DNA of 64,000 bases from Euphorbia lathyris (taxonomy: Eukaryota > Streptophyta > Magnoliopsida > Malpighiales > Euphorbiaceae): positions 76,941,001-77,005,000 of the forward strand of contig NC_088913.1 in the NCBI RefSeq assembly GCF_963576675.1, read 5' to 3'. A model generated the notes under the pieces. That model saw nothing but the letters and a program-made list of their open reading frames with translations, searched no databases and was not told the origin of the DNA. This document shows positions 11,104-22,900 of the stretch, in pieces (position 1 is the stretch's first letter; each line of letters starts with the position of its first letter). A program made the translations under genes and the position numbers.

Positions 11104-14100
11104 TTTGAACTGCAGGTCAGCTTGACATGCGTGGAGAAGTCAAAACTATGGTATATAGACAGCGCATACTCAAGGCATATGACAGGTGATGAAACTCAGT
11201 TCATCACACTAGAACTTAAACGAGGTGGAAGTGTAAGCTTTGGAGATAACAAGAAGGGTAAGATAGTCGGATCAGGTACTATCGGAGGTAACCCAACTAT
11301 TGAGTCTGTCTCCTTAGTTAAAGGTCTCAAATACAATCTGCTGAGTGTAGCTCAGCTTTGCAAGAGAGGCAGAAAGGTTGTATTTGATGATACTAAGTGT
11401 CAAATACTCGAGGGAAATACAAATGAACTGATTTTAACTGCCCCTCGTGTAGAAAATGTATATATGTTAAACTTAGAAAAACAGTTTTCTAAGAACATAT
11501 GCTTAGTGTCTAAAGAGGACAACTCCTGGCTATGGCATAGAAGACTTGGGCATGTCAGCATGGACCTTCTTGCCAAATTAGCTAGAAAGCAATTAGTTGA
11601 GGGATTACCCAAATTAAAGTTTGAAAAAGATCAACTATGTAAAGCTTGTCAGCAAGGCAAACAAACTAAAAAGTCATTTCATAGCAAAAATATTGTCTCA
11701 ACCAAAAGACCATTGGAATTACTACACTTGGATCTTTTCGGACCTATCCAGCCACTCAGCTTGGGAGGTAAGAAATTTTCCTTGGTTATTATAGATGATT
11801 TCTCTCGGTACACTTGGATCATCTTGCTGAGCAGCAAGGATGAAACTTTTGAGATGTTTACCACACTAATTAAAAAGTTTGAAAATGACAAAGACCTAAG
11901 AGTAGCTCACATTAGAAGCGACAATGGTGGAGAATTCAAAAACCAACAGTTTGATGAATTCTGTGAAACTTGTGGTATTGACCACAACTTCTCTGCTCCT
12001 AGAACTCCTCAATAAAATGGGGTTATTGAAAGGAAAAACAGAACCATTGTCGAAATAGCTAGGACAATGCTGAGTGAAAATAGGCTTCCAAAGTACTTCT
12101 GGGGTAAAGCTGTTCACACGGCATGTTACATACTGAATAGGGCTCTAGTTAGACCTATATTTAAGAAAACCCCATACGAACTTTGGAAAGGTCGAAAGCC
12201 CAACATTGGATACTTTCGTGCCTTTGGGTGTAAATGTTTTATACTCAATACAAAAGATAACCTTGCTAAATTTGATGCTAAAGCTGACGAGTCGATCTTT
12301 TTAGGGTACTCAACAAACAGTAAAGCATATAGAGTATTTAACAAAAGAACTCAGGTTGTAGAAGAGTCTGTACATGTTGAGTTCGATGAAACTGACCCTA
12401 CAGGTAAGACAGCTCAGCCTGAAGAAGATGAACCAGGCTCAGCTTCCGTTGATCAACCAGAAGCCTCTGTGTCAACTATACAGGAGCTGATCCAAGGTAA
12501 GCAAGAAATTGAAATATCATTTGCTGACCAATCTATTCCTGTAGAGATTGTAGAAACACCTCTTCCAAACAACTCAACATTGCCCAAGGAAATAAAAATC
12601 CCAAGAGGACATACAAAACAAGCTATTCTTGATGCCGCCAACAACAATTTAATGACCAGAGATCAACTTAGAAAATACCTCAGCAATGTTGCATTCGTCT
12701 CAATACATGAGCCAAAGAACTTTGCTGATGCTGAGCAAGATGAATATTGGATCAATGTTATGCAAGAAGAGCTTGACCAATTCACCAGAAATGAGGTATG
12801 GGATTTAGTACCTAAACCTAGGAATCAAAAGCCCATAGGAACCAAATGGGTCTTTAGAAATAAGCTAGATGAGCATGGAAATGTGATTAGAAACAAAGCT
12901 CGACTTGTAGCCCAAGGCTATAGTCAGCAAGAGGGTATAGACTATGGAGAAACATTTACTCATGTTGCTAGATTAGAAGCTATACGTATATTGTGTGCCT
13001 ATGCTAGTTACATGAATTTTAAACTGTACCAAATGGATGTAAAAAGTGCGTTTCTTAATGGCTTTATAAACGAAGAGGTATATGTAAATCAACCTCCTGG
13101 GTTTGAAGATTCAAAATTTCCAAACCACGTTTATAAACTCAAAAAGGCCCTGTACGACCTAAAGCAAGCTCCAAGAGCTTGGTATGAGAGGTTGACCAAC
13201 TTCCTGCTGACCAGGAACTATGTCAGGGGAAAAGCTGACACAACCTTGTTTATTAAGAAAAAGGGTAAACATACCCTACTTGCGTAGATATATGTTGCTG
13301 ATATAATTTTTGGTGCTACTGACGAATCCTTGTGCAAAGAATTTAGCCAACAGATGCAAACTGAGTTCGAAATGTCCATGATGGGTGAACTCAACTTCTT
13401 CCTTGGACTTCAAATCAAGCAAGGAAAGAATGACATCTTTATAAGTCAGTCTAAGTACACCAAGGAAATGTTAAAGAAATTCAGCATGGTAGATTGCAAA
13501 CCAATATCAACTCCCATGGGTACTGATACTGTCCTATGCAAGGATGAAAAGAGTAAGTCAGTTGATAGTAAACTCTATCGAGGTATGATAGGTTCATTAC
13601 TCTATCTCACTGCTAGTAGACCAGATATTCAATACTCAGTATGCTATTGTGCTAGATATCAAGCTGACCCCAAGGAATCTCATCTAACTGCTGTAAAAAG
13701 AATTTTTAGATACTTGCAAAGCTCAGTTGATGCAGGTCTATGGTATCCAACCTCAAATGATTTCACACTCATTGGATATACTGATGCTGACTACGAACGA
13801 GATAAGCTAGAACGAAAAAGTACTTCAGGAGGATGTCATTTCCTTGGAAGCTGTCTAGTATCTTGGTTCAGCAAGAAGCAATCATCTGTAGCTCTGTTTA
13901 CAACTGAAGCTGAGTACGTGGCTGCTGGAAGCTGTGTTGCACAAGTCCTATGGATAAAGCAACAGCTTGAGGATTACGGAGTCAAAACAAAGACAATAGA
14001 GATCAAATGCGACAACAAAAGTGCCATTGATCTATCTAAAAATCCAGTCCAACACAGCAGGATGAAGCATGTTAGCATAAGGCATCACTTCATCAGAGAC

Positions 14101-14235
14101 CATGTACTAAAAGATGAGATCAAGCCGACCTACGTGCCAACAAATGATCAGCTTGCAGATATCTTCACAAAGCCCTTGGCACGAGAACAATTCAACACAC
14201 TAAGGGAAGCAATTGGTATGTCAAATCCACTCTAA
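11104..14235 (+). pseudogene. Copy B pol: protease, integrase, RT, RNase H; RT active site altered
   Basis: This is in the same frame as gag. Protease motif IDSAYSRHMTG; integrase with [22 protein letters not shown] and [12 protein letters not shown]; RNase H ending MSNPL-stop. Two stops interrupt it: TAA at 12013 (in the PQQNG motif) and TAG at 13285, just before the RT catalytic site. The RT catalytic motif reads YVAD instead of YVDD (about 13291-13302), which removes a metal-binding Asp. The protein would be inactive even with the stops ignored. Confidence 0.88.
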
Positions 14236-14831
14236 CTAAGTCTGTATTAAATAATTGTCATATGAGTGGAACTTTGAATAATTGTGCAAATGCCATGTTG
14301 AGTAAAATATCAACTCCTTACTACACTTGAAAATGAAAAGGCCACCCTATGCTGAATTGACATATATATTGAGTGATGATACTGAGTAGGCATAAAAGCT
14401 GAGTAAACATCCTATGCTGAGTAGATAAACATATTGAGTAATCACTCTATGTTGAGTAAATACACATGCTGAGTGAGTAACGTATGTTGAGTAAATTAGT
14501 GATAGAGAAATTATCTTAGGCAATCAATATCGTGGATGCTTCGAATTCTAGCAAAACCTAGTAAAAACCCACTGGCGTAAAGAGAACCTACACGTGTAAC
14601 CTCTGGCACCTTGGGAAGACGCACATTAATGGCAAATCCCATGCGCCGAAGATGTCATAATTGACAGAACTTTTGTCGGTTGAACGTCCCTAGGTAAAAA
14701 CGGCTAGTTAATGATTAAGGGCCATCGTAGATTTATATAAAAAGTGGAAGAATCCCCACTCTTCATTCACTACGACTGTAATCTCCTAAAATCGAATTTC
14801 TTTCTCTCTAAGAACTTCAAAATCTTCAAAA
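14236..14831 (+). other. Copy B spacer between pol and the third ORF, rich in TGAGT repeats
   Basis: A 596-bp non-coding stretch. Its first half (about 14260-14500) is a chain of degenerate units such as TATGTTGAGTAAA, CATGCTGAGTGAG and ATATTGAGTAAT. The second half leads to a TATA-like TTTATATAAA at about 14732, some 100 bp before the ATG of the third ORF. That layout could be an internal promoter for the third ORF. This is inference from sequence layout only. Confidence 0.5.
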
Positions 14832-15202
14832 ATGGCTCCCGACAAAAACAAAAACCCTAAAACTCAAACCACAGATAAACCCACTGACCTCGCGGGTCCT
14901 TCAATGGAAATAGAAAGGAAAATGATCAAGGTACACTCCAAGGTCAACAATCTGGAGGTTTTAAAGTGCCGATGGTTTTCTCCAAGTTTCGTCTCGTCTG
15001 AGAAACCATTCTGCGAATGGATCGAGAAGAACAAATGGAAATGTCTCTTCTCTCTTTTAGGAACAACCTATCCCAGGTTAGTACGAGAATTCTACTCGAA
15101 TCTACATGTTGATGCAGATGACTGTGACTATCTGGAGACCACTATTAAAGGTCAGAAAATCGTCGTAACCCCTGCCTATCTAGCCACATTGCTAACAGAC
15201 AG
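14832..15202 (+). pseudogene. Copy B third ORF, 5' fragment
   Basis: The ATG at 14832 opens about 120 codons homologous to the N-terminal domain of the third ORF in copies A and C (shared LEVLKCRWFSPSxV, EKPFCEWIEKN, TYPRLVREFYS, YLATLL). It breaks off after YLATLLT, where copy A LTR sequence begins. About 85% of the ORF is missing, judged against copy C. The start MAPDKNKNPK differs from copy C's MTNTQKISGE, so the extreme N-terminus is variable. Confidence 0.8.
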
Positions 15203-15712
15203 TTGACCCATGCATCTCGAAATTGACTTTGTGCGTAATTCCAAGGTTTCTATTATTGGTGCAGACAGTTGTCGGATCTTGTCTTCTAGCAAACGGATCA
15301 TTCATGCTGTCCTAACGAACACTCAGCTTGACTTTATTGACGTTGCTTTTGTTCTTCGTTTCTGAGTTACTCTTACTCAGCTTCTGTGGTCAGCTTCGTC
15401 TGCAAGCTTTAGTTTAGAGAAGGACTTGCGTTTCACTCAGCTTCTTTGGTCAGCTTCATCTTTAAATATTTGTTCTGAAGCTTGCTTTTCTTCTGTTCTG
15501 CTGAGTTGCACTCCACTCAGCTTATGCTGAGTTCTCATGCTGACTTCGTCCTGTCTTACTTTTTGATTCTGTTTTCATTCATACTTATACTCACCATTGA
15601 ACAAACATATTAGTACAATTAAATCAAAGCACTTAAATTTAATTGTCTCTTAATCATGGATTAACTTAAATAATTTTGTCAAATCAAAATCATGTGGAAA
15701 TGTGTTTCAACA
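15203..15712 (-). repeat. Copy A 5' LTR, outer piece
   Basis: The - strand begins TGTTGAAACAC at 15712 and follows the LTR of copy C to about offset 455 (through CAATAAT..CCTTGGAA and GAGATGCATGGGTCAA), then ends at the deletion junction with copy B. LTR offsets of roughly 455-655 are absent from both this piece and the 7097-7834 piece. Confidence 0.85.
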
Positions 15713-15983
15713 GCTTTGTCATCTTTCTCAACATAGATTACCGGACATTCTTCATTATCCATATCATCTTCTTTTTCGTGAGTAAATTTATTCGTTATGT
15801 TCATTCATCCAAGTCTGAATTACTTTAACTCCCACCAAGATCTCTTAGAAGGAGAGTTTTGCAACATAATAATAATATTAGTAATAAAATAGACATAACT
15901 GATGTTTTAAATGTTTGATTCGATAATTAAATGATGAATCAAATAAAATTAAATCAGTAGTATGTTACTATATTTTTTTTAAT
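15713..15983. other. Flanking DNA between copy A and the LINE; no gene seen
   Basis: AT-rich, without a convincing ORF. It appears to be the older locus DNA into which copy A (ending at 15712) and the LINE (target duplication at 15984) inserted separately. Confidence 0.5.
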
Positions 15984-15997
15984 TAAATAGAAGCAAA
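15984..15997. repeat. Left target-site duplication of the LINE (candidate)
   Basis: taaatagaagcaaa lies directly outside the LINE poly(A) tail (seen as poly-T on +) and is repeated exactly at 43496-43509. Confidence 0.65.
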
Positions 15998-16045
15998 TTT
16001 TTTTTTGTAGGAAAGAAAAGAAAAAAAACAAACAAACAAAACAAC

Positions 16046-16748
16046 TCAACCCGGGATCAGCCTAGGAAAATTGACCCCCACCACATCCTCCAAGATCAAA
16101 GAAGAAATGAAGCCCGGTGGAGAAGAAAAGGTAGAAAGACCCAACAAACCAGAGTGCCCTTCCAATGCAAGACGGTCCGCGATGCGGTTCTGCTCCCTAT
16201 AAATATGAACAAACTTAATAGACTCAAAGGAGGACTCAATCATTTTAATGCCTTTAATAATATTCAAGCTATTCCGGCAAATAGACTTGCCCTCAGAAAT
16301 CATTTTAACCGCTTCTTGGTTATCTGACTCAACCAGAAGCTTCTTCACCCCTAGATCCTTAGCCAGCTTCAGGCCAGAGAGAATCCCCCAAAGCTCTGTA
16401 GAAAAGGAAGAACCAATACCCAAATTCTGAGAGAAGCCAGAAACCCACCTGCCTCCATCGTCTCTAAGGACCCCTCCTGCAGCAATTCTCCCGTCTCTCA
16501 GACAAGAACCATCAGTGTTGAGCTTAACCACACCTTCACTCGGCCTACACCAGCCTAAAAGATTGACCTTCTTCCTTTGAACCACCCTAGCTAAGGGGTC
16601 CTCACCAAAACTCTCAACCCAGGTACTAATCTTCTTAGAAAAGAAATCAAGGACATTTGGCATAGAAACCACTCCCCCTCCAAAGATCTCCTCGTTCCGC
16701 CACCTCCAAATCTGATGGCACACCGCCACAAAAAGAAGAACACCTTGA
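16046..16748 (-). pseudogene. LINE ORF2, C-terminal RNase H domain
   Basis: On the - strand this runs from the copia insertion point to a TAA/TGA-type stop at 16046. It encodes a plant-LINE RNase H (RVT_3 type). Catalytic signatures are KLNTDGSC (Asp), STELWGILSGL (Glu), LLVESDN (Asp) and REQNRIADRLA (Asp). It continues in frame from the ..LLPGNQ end of the piece beyond copy C once one copy of cttga is removed. This segment itself is uninterrupted. RNase H would remove the RNA strand during LINE reverse transcription. Confidence 0.85.
16744..16748. repeat. Target-site duplication of copy C, left
   Basis: cttga directly before TGTTGAAACACC; the same five bases follow the 3' LTR at 28372-28376. 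Confidence 0.95.
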
Positions 16749-18149
16749 TGTTGAAACACCTTTCCACAAGATTTTGATTTGACAAAATCATCCATGATTG
16801 ACAATTAAATTTATGTGCTTTATTTTAATTGTACTAATCCGTTTGTTCAATGTTGAGTATAAATATAAATAGAAGATAAATATAAGAAGTAAGACAGGAA
16901 GAGGTCAGCATAGAAGCCTAAAGTATCAAGCTGAGTGGAATCAAACTTAGCATCAAAAGACAAAGACATACACGCCCACAACAACTGGCTCACGAAGCTG
17001 AGCTGATTAAACTTATACTCAGATTAGAAATTGTAAATGACAAGGTTTTACGAAGTAGAAGCTGAGTGATTCTTCAGGACAGCATGAAAAAGTCGTTAGC
17101 TAAAAGACAATGATTACCGCCCCTCTGTACCAATAATTGAATCCTTGGAAATACGCAGAAGACACATTCCGAGATGTATGGGTCAATGGATTATTGGTAA
17201 AGGACAACTGACACAAAAGGACAAACCAGACGCAAGAAGACAAGTCTGACGTCTGAAGGAATGCAGAGGAAGGGAATGGCCGGAACAGTCTGAAGCTGAC
17301 CAGAATCTGTCCCCTAAAAGAGCCGTTTTAACATTAACGGCTACATCATTTCAAAATGATCCGATTCCAGATTTTCTCCTATATAAGGACAATCAAAATC
17401 CTTGGATCATTGCCGAATCACAAAAAAAAAGAAAAATACAAGAGACAAAAGATACAAAAGCACTTAGCTACAAATATAGATCTTACACCCATCTTTCATT
17501 CCTTGTGTAAATGCTAGAGTGATTACTTGTAATCTTCTAAAGTGTTCTTTGCTTGAAAAGGAACAAGTGTTTATCAATTGTAAAATTGAGAGTATTGTGC
17601 TGAGTGTTTGGTTGTAAACATTCAGTGGTAGAGAAATCTAGGTGCTGGGTTGTAGCACTTAGTAGGAGTTGAGTAGACGAATAAAGGAAGGAACTCTTGC
17701 ATATTCAACTGCCTTGTAATTGGTTTGTGCTCTACCTTTAAAGAGCTCAGTATTGGATTCTAAAAGCCCGGAGGACTCTGGGGACTGGACGTAGGCGGAG
17801 AGGCCGAACCAGGATAAGTGATACTGAGTAATCTCTAAACTCTCTCTCAATATATATATGTGCATGTGTTGTATGTGAAATTTACTCAGCATATAAAATT
17901 GTTTAAAGTTGACTCTGAGTAATTTCAAGTGCTGAGTTAGAAGCTGACCTCCAAGAGTGTCAATATCTAACTTATAAATAAAACAGCTTTAGTCAATATC
18001 CGTCCAAAGCTGTCTTATAGCATATCTGGCCAAGCTGACCTAAATCTGAGCTGACCAACTTGCAAAATAACTAAGTCAGCATAAAATTAAACGAAAAAAG
18101 TTATATTAGTTCCTAACCCCCCCTTGGAACTAATCACACAGGACCAACA
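16749..18149 (+). repeat. Copy C 5' LTR
   Basis: 1401 bp from TGTTGAAACACC to ..GGACCAACA, with TG..CA ends. It is nearly identical to 26965-28371. TATA-like TATATAAG lies at 17380-17387 and an A-rich tract near 17420. Confidence 0.95.
17380..17387 (+). promoter_or_regulatory. TATA box of the copy C LTR
   Basis: TATATAAG followed by GACAATC; conserved in position among the LTRs of this family and well placed to start the genomic transcript inside the 5' LTR. Confidence 0.6.
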
Positions 18150-18151
18150 AG

Positions 18152-18163
18152 TGGTATCAGAGC
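18152..18163 (+). other. Copy C primer binding site (initiator tRNA-Met)
   Basis: TGGTATCAGAGC two bases after the 5' LTR end. Confidence 0.95.
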
Positions 18164-18210
18164 CTAAGCTCTCTACTCAAAGATATAACTATCTTGAGCG
18201 GATCCCATAA

Positions 18211-19981
18211 ATGGGTGAGAACAGCACTCGTTTCCTTCCAAGGAACCAAACAACACAGATACTCCCTGAGGGATTATCAATCACTAGGCCTCCCCTATTC
18301 TTTGGATCTAATTATACATTCTGGAAGAATAGGATGAAAAACTTTATTCAAGCCACAAACATGAGTGCATGGCTTGCAATTGTTCAAGGTCCACATGTGC
18401 CATATAAAACTGTTAACAATGAGAAAATTGTTAAGAGCGAAGCTGAGTGGACAGAGGATGACCTCAGAAAATTACAAAATAATGCCTCGGCTATAAATAT
18501 GCTTCACTGTGCTTTAGATGCTGCAGAATACAATAAGATTTCAGGTTGTGAGTCAGCACAGGAGATTTGGAAAAAGCTTGAAGTGACCTATGAATGCACC
18601 AGTAAGGTTAAGGAGTCCAAAGTCAATCAGCATATGAGACTCTACGAGCTGTTCGAGATGAACAAAAATGAAGACATCTCATAAATGAACTCAAGACTCA
18701 CCAACATCATAAATGAGCTCAAAAGACTTGGAAAGAACTTCACTGAAGAGGAACAGGTGAAGAAAATCCTGAGAAGTCTACCTAAGAGCTGGCAAGCAAA
18801 GAAAACACCCGTAGAAGAAGCTCAGGACTTGACTACCTACAAATATGATGAGCTAATCGGATCCTTGCTGACCCATGAGATCTCTATGAAGAACTTTGAA
18901 GCTAAAGAAAAGTCCGAAGATAAGAAACAGAAATCACTAGTGATGAAAGCTGACTCCACAGAAGCTGACTCAACTGATGATGAGGAAATGGCTATGTTCA
19001 CTAGAAAGATGAAGAAACTGTTCAGAAGAAGTGACAGAAACATCAAAAGGCCATACAAGAAAGGTGATAGGTACAAAGCTGAGTCCAGTGACAAATATAA
19101 GAAGGACAGCTCCAAGTCCGTCACATGTTTTGAGTGCCACAAAACTGGGCACATCAAGTCAAGCTGCCCAAACCTAAAAAGAGATAAAAAAAAAAAGGGA
19201 AACAAGAAGGCAATGGTAGCAACATGGAGTGACAGTGATGAGTCAACATCATCCGAAGCTGATGCAAATGAAACGACAAACATATGCTTCATGGCCGATG
19301 ATGCTGAACACTCTCAATCTGAGCAAGCTGACCTCTCTGATGAAACTGACCAAGAGGAACACAACAATGAGGTAACATCCCTACTTTTGCTTAGAAACGA
19401 AATGGTAAATGCCTTGAGTGATTTATACACACTAACTAAAAAGTGTAACAAGAAAATCAAATCACTCAGCAGGCGGTGTGACGAGATTGAAGAGGTCAAG
19501 CTGAGTGACCTCAGATATCTCCTCCAAGACAATGCAGATTTACATAACAATATTCAAATAATGCATAAGTTTGTCACGGAGGTCCAATCTGAGTCAAAGA
19601 AACTTAGAAAGGATGTTACAACCTTACAGAGTCAAATAAAAGGCTCGAATAGAAATAAACCCCATGCTGAGTACACAAGTACTAGCCAGCATAAGCAGTT
19701 CACTCAATGTGAATGCTGTGGAAAAAGGGGGCACACAAAAGAAGTGTGTTGGCATAACAAGCGAGTTGTCCAATGTGACTTCTGCGGAGGAAAAGGACAT
19801 TCCACAAAGATATGCTGGCATGCTCAGCACAACAATGCTGACCGCACTCAGTATAACCCTCAAAGGGTAAAATTTTGTGACTTTTGTGGTAAGCCAGGCC
19901 ACACTATAAAAGTATGTCGTCACAAATTAAAGTATGATTTTGCACCTGTTTACACTAAAGAATTGGGTACCTAAAAATGAA
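18211..19981 (+). pseudogene. Copy C gag, one stop and a 17-nt deletion
   Basis: ATG at 18211 (MGENSTRFLPRNQ) begins the same UBN2-type gag as copies A and B. TAA at 18682 (Glu in copy B, GAA to TAA) cuts the frame; ATG at 18685 reopens 429 codons. CCHC knuckles include CFECHKTGHIKSSC, CECCGKRGHTKEVC, CDFCGGKGHSTKIC and CDFCGKPGHTIKVC, so the nucleocapsid end carries several tandem knuckles. Near 19956 about 17 nt are missing compared with copy B, which shifts gag out of the pol frame and ends it at 19972-19974. Confidence 0.88.
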
Positions 19982-19984
19982 TAG

Positions 19985-22900
19985 TTTCAAATGCAGGTTA
20001 GCTTGACATGCGTAGAGAAGTCAAAGTTGTGGTATATAGACAGCGCATGCTCAAGGCACATGACAGGTGATGAAACACAATTCATCACACTAGAGCTTAA
20101 ATGAGCAGGAAGTGTAAGCTTCGGAGACAATAAGAAGGGTAAGATAGTCGACTCAGGTATTATCGGAGGTAACCCAACTATTGAGTCAGTCTCCCTAGTT
20201 AAAGGTCTCAAATACAATCTGCTAAGCGTAGCTCAGCTTTGCATGAGCGGCAGAAAGGTTGTATTCGATGATACTAAGTGTCAAATACTCGAGGGGAACA
20301 CAAATGAATTGATTTTAACCGCCCCTCGCGTAGATAATGTATACATGCTAAATTTAGAAAAACAGTTTTCCAAAAACATATGCTTAGTATCTAAAGAGGA
20401 TAACTCCTGGCTATGGCATAGAAGACTTGGGCATGTCAGCATGGACCTTCTTGCCAAACTAGCTAGAAAGCAATTAGTTGAGGGATTACCCAAATTGAAA
20501 TTTGAGAAAGACCAATTATGTAAAGCTTGTCAGCAAGGGAAACAAACCAAAAAGTCATTTCAAAGTAAAAATATTGTCTCAACCAAGAGACCATTGGAAT
20601 TACTACACTTAGATCTTTTCGGACCTATCCAGCCACTCAGCTTGGGAGGTAAGAAATTTTCCTTGGTCATTGTAGATGATTTCTCTCGGTACACTTGGAT
20701 CATCTTGCTGAGTAGCAAGGATGAAACTTTTGAGATGTTCACTGCACTTATTAGAAAGCTTGAAATTAACAAAGACCTAAAAGTAGCTCATATTAGAAGT
20801 GACAATGGTGGAGAATTCAAAAACCAACAGTTTGATGAATTCTGTGAAACCAGTGGTATTAACCACAATTTCTCTGCTCCTAGAACACCTCAACAGAATG
20901 GGGTTGTTGAAAGGAAGAACAGAACAATTGTCGAAATTGCTAGAACCATGCTGAGTGAAAATAGGCTTCCAAAGTACTTCTGGGGTGAAGCTGTCCACAC
21001 AGCATGCTATATACTGAATAGGTCTCTAGTAAGACCTATACTCAAGAAAACCCCATATGAACTTTGGAAAGGACGAAAGCCCAACATTGGTTACTTTCAT
21101 GCCTTTGGTTGTAAATGTTTCATACTCAATACAAAGGACAATCTTGCAAAATTTGATGCTAAAGCTGATGAAGCAATCTTATTAGGGTACTCAACTAACA
21201 GCAAAGCATATAGAGTCTATAATAAACGAACTCAGGTTGTAGAAGAGTCTTTCCATGTTGAGTTCGATGAAGCTGATCCTGCAGGAAAGACAACTCAGCT
21301 CACTGAAGATGAACCAAGCTCAGCTTCCGCTGATCAAAATGGAGCCTCTGAATCATCAATACAAGGGCTGACCAAAGGTAAGCAAGAAGTTGAAATAACA
21401 TTTACTGACCAATCTATTCCTGTAGAGATTGCAGAAACACCTGTTCCAAATGACTCAACATTGCCCAAAGAAATAAAAATCCCAAGAGGACATTCAGAAA
21501 AGTCCATTCTTGATGCTGCTGACAACAAGTTGATGACCAGAGATCAGCTAAGGAAATACCTCAGCAATGTCGCATTCGTCTCAGTACATGAGCCAAAGAA
21601 TTTTGCTGATGCTGAGCACGATGAATATTGGATAAATGCCATGCAAGAAGAGCTCGACCAATTCACCAGAAATGAGGTATGGGATTTAGTGCCTAGACCT
21701 AGGGATCAAAAGCCTATAGGAACTAAGTGGGTTTTTAGAAACAAACTAGATGAGCATGGAAATGTGATAAGGAACAAAGCTCGACTTGTAGCCCATGGCT
21801 ATAGTCAGCAAGAGGGAATTGACTATGGGGAAACATTTGCACCTGTTGCTAGGTTAGAAGCAATACGTATATTGTGTGCCTATGCCAGTTTCATGAACTT
21901 TAAGTTATACCAAATGGATGTCAAAAGTGCATTTCTTAATGGTTTCATAAACGAAGAGGTATATGTTAATCAACCTCCTGGGTTTGAAGATCCAAAATTT
22001 CCAAACCACGTTTATAAACTTAAAAAGGCCCTGTACGGCCTAAAACAAGCTCCAAGAGCTTGGTATGAAAGGTTAACCAACTTCCTGCTGACCAGGAACT
22101 ATGTCAGGGGAAAAGCTGACACAACTTTGTTCATTAAGAAAAAGGGAAAACATACCCTGCTTGCACAAATATATGTAGATGATATAATATTTGGTGCTAC
22201 TGACGAATCTTTGTGCAAAGAATTTAGCAAACAGATGCAAACTGAGTTCGAGATGTCCATGATGGGGGAACTCAACTTCTTCCTTGGACTCCAAATCAAG
22301 CAAGGTAAGAATGGCATCTTCATAAGTCAGTCCAAGTACACCAAGGAAATGTTAAAGAAATTCAGCATGGTAGATTGCAAACCCATATCAACCCCTATGG
22401 GTACTGATACTGTCCTATGCAAAGATGAGAAAAGTAAGTCAATAGATAGTAAACTCTATCGAGGTATGATAGGTTCCCTACTTTATCTCACAGCTAGTAG
22501 ACCTGATATACAGTACCCAGTATGTTATTGTGCGAGATATCAAGCTGACCCCAGAGAATCTCATCTAACGGCGGTAAAAAGAATCTTTAGATATTTGCAG
22601 AGCTCAATTGATGCAGGTCTATGGTATCCAACTTCAAATGACTTCACACTCATAGGAATACTGATGCTGACTATGGACGAGATAAGCTAGAACGTAAAAG
22701 CACTTCAGGAGGATGTCACTTCCTTGGAAGCTGTCTAGTATCTTGGTTCAGTAAAAAGCAATCATCCGTAGCCCTGTCTACAACTGAAGCTGAGTATGTG
22801 GCTGCTGGAAGCTGTGTTGCTCAAGTTCTATGGATAAAGCAACAGCTTGAGGATTATGGAGTAAAGACTGAAACAATAGAGATCAAATGTGATGACAAGA

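Larger units (their letters stand above)
7835..15202 (+). mobile_element. Copy B: Sirevirus-type Ty1/copia retrotransposon nested in copy A's LTR, 3' end deleted
   Basis: It starts with TGTTGAAACACC at 7835, directly against the interior of copy A's LTR. It has a complete 5' LTR, PBS, gag-pol and the beginning of the third ORF, then stops abruptly at about 15197-15203, where reversed LTR sequence of copy A resumes. The rest of its third ORF, its polypurine tract and its 3' LTR are missing, together with about 200 bp of the host LTR. One deletion spanning the right junction explains both losses. The presumed left target-site bases are gtatg (7830-7834); the partner is gone. Confidence 0.9.
1..15712 (-). 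mobile_element. Copy A: Sirevirus-type Ty1/copia retrotransposon, interrupted and running off the left edge
   Basis: On the - strand the order is 5' LTR (outer end at 15712), PBS, gag, protease-integrase-RT-RNase H, spacer, third ORF, which is copia order with the extra downstream ORF typical of Sireviruses. The 5' LTR is in two pieces (15712-15203 and 7834-7097) because copy B inserted into it. The 3' LTR lies beyond position 1. Coding parts carry several stops and one frameshift, so the copy is dead. The target duplication cannot be tested because the left end is outside the window. Confidence 0.9.
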
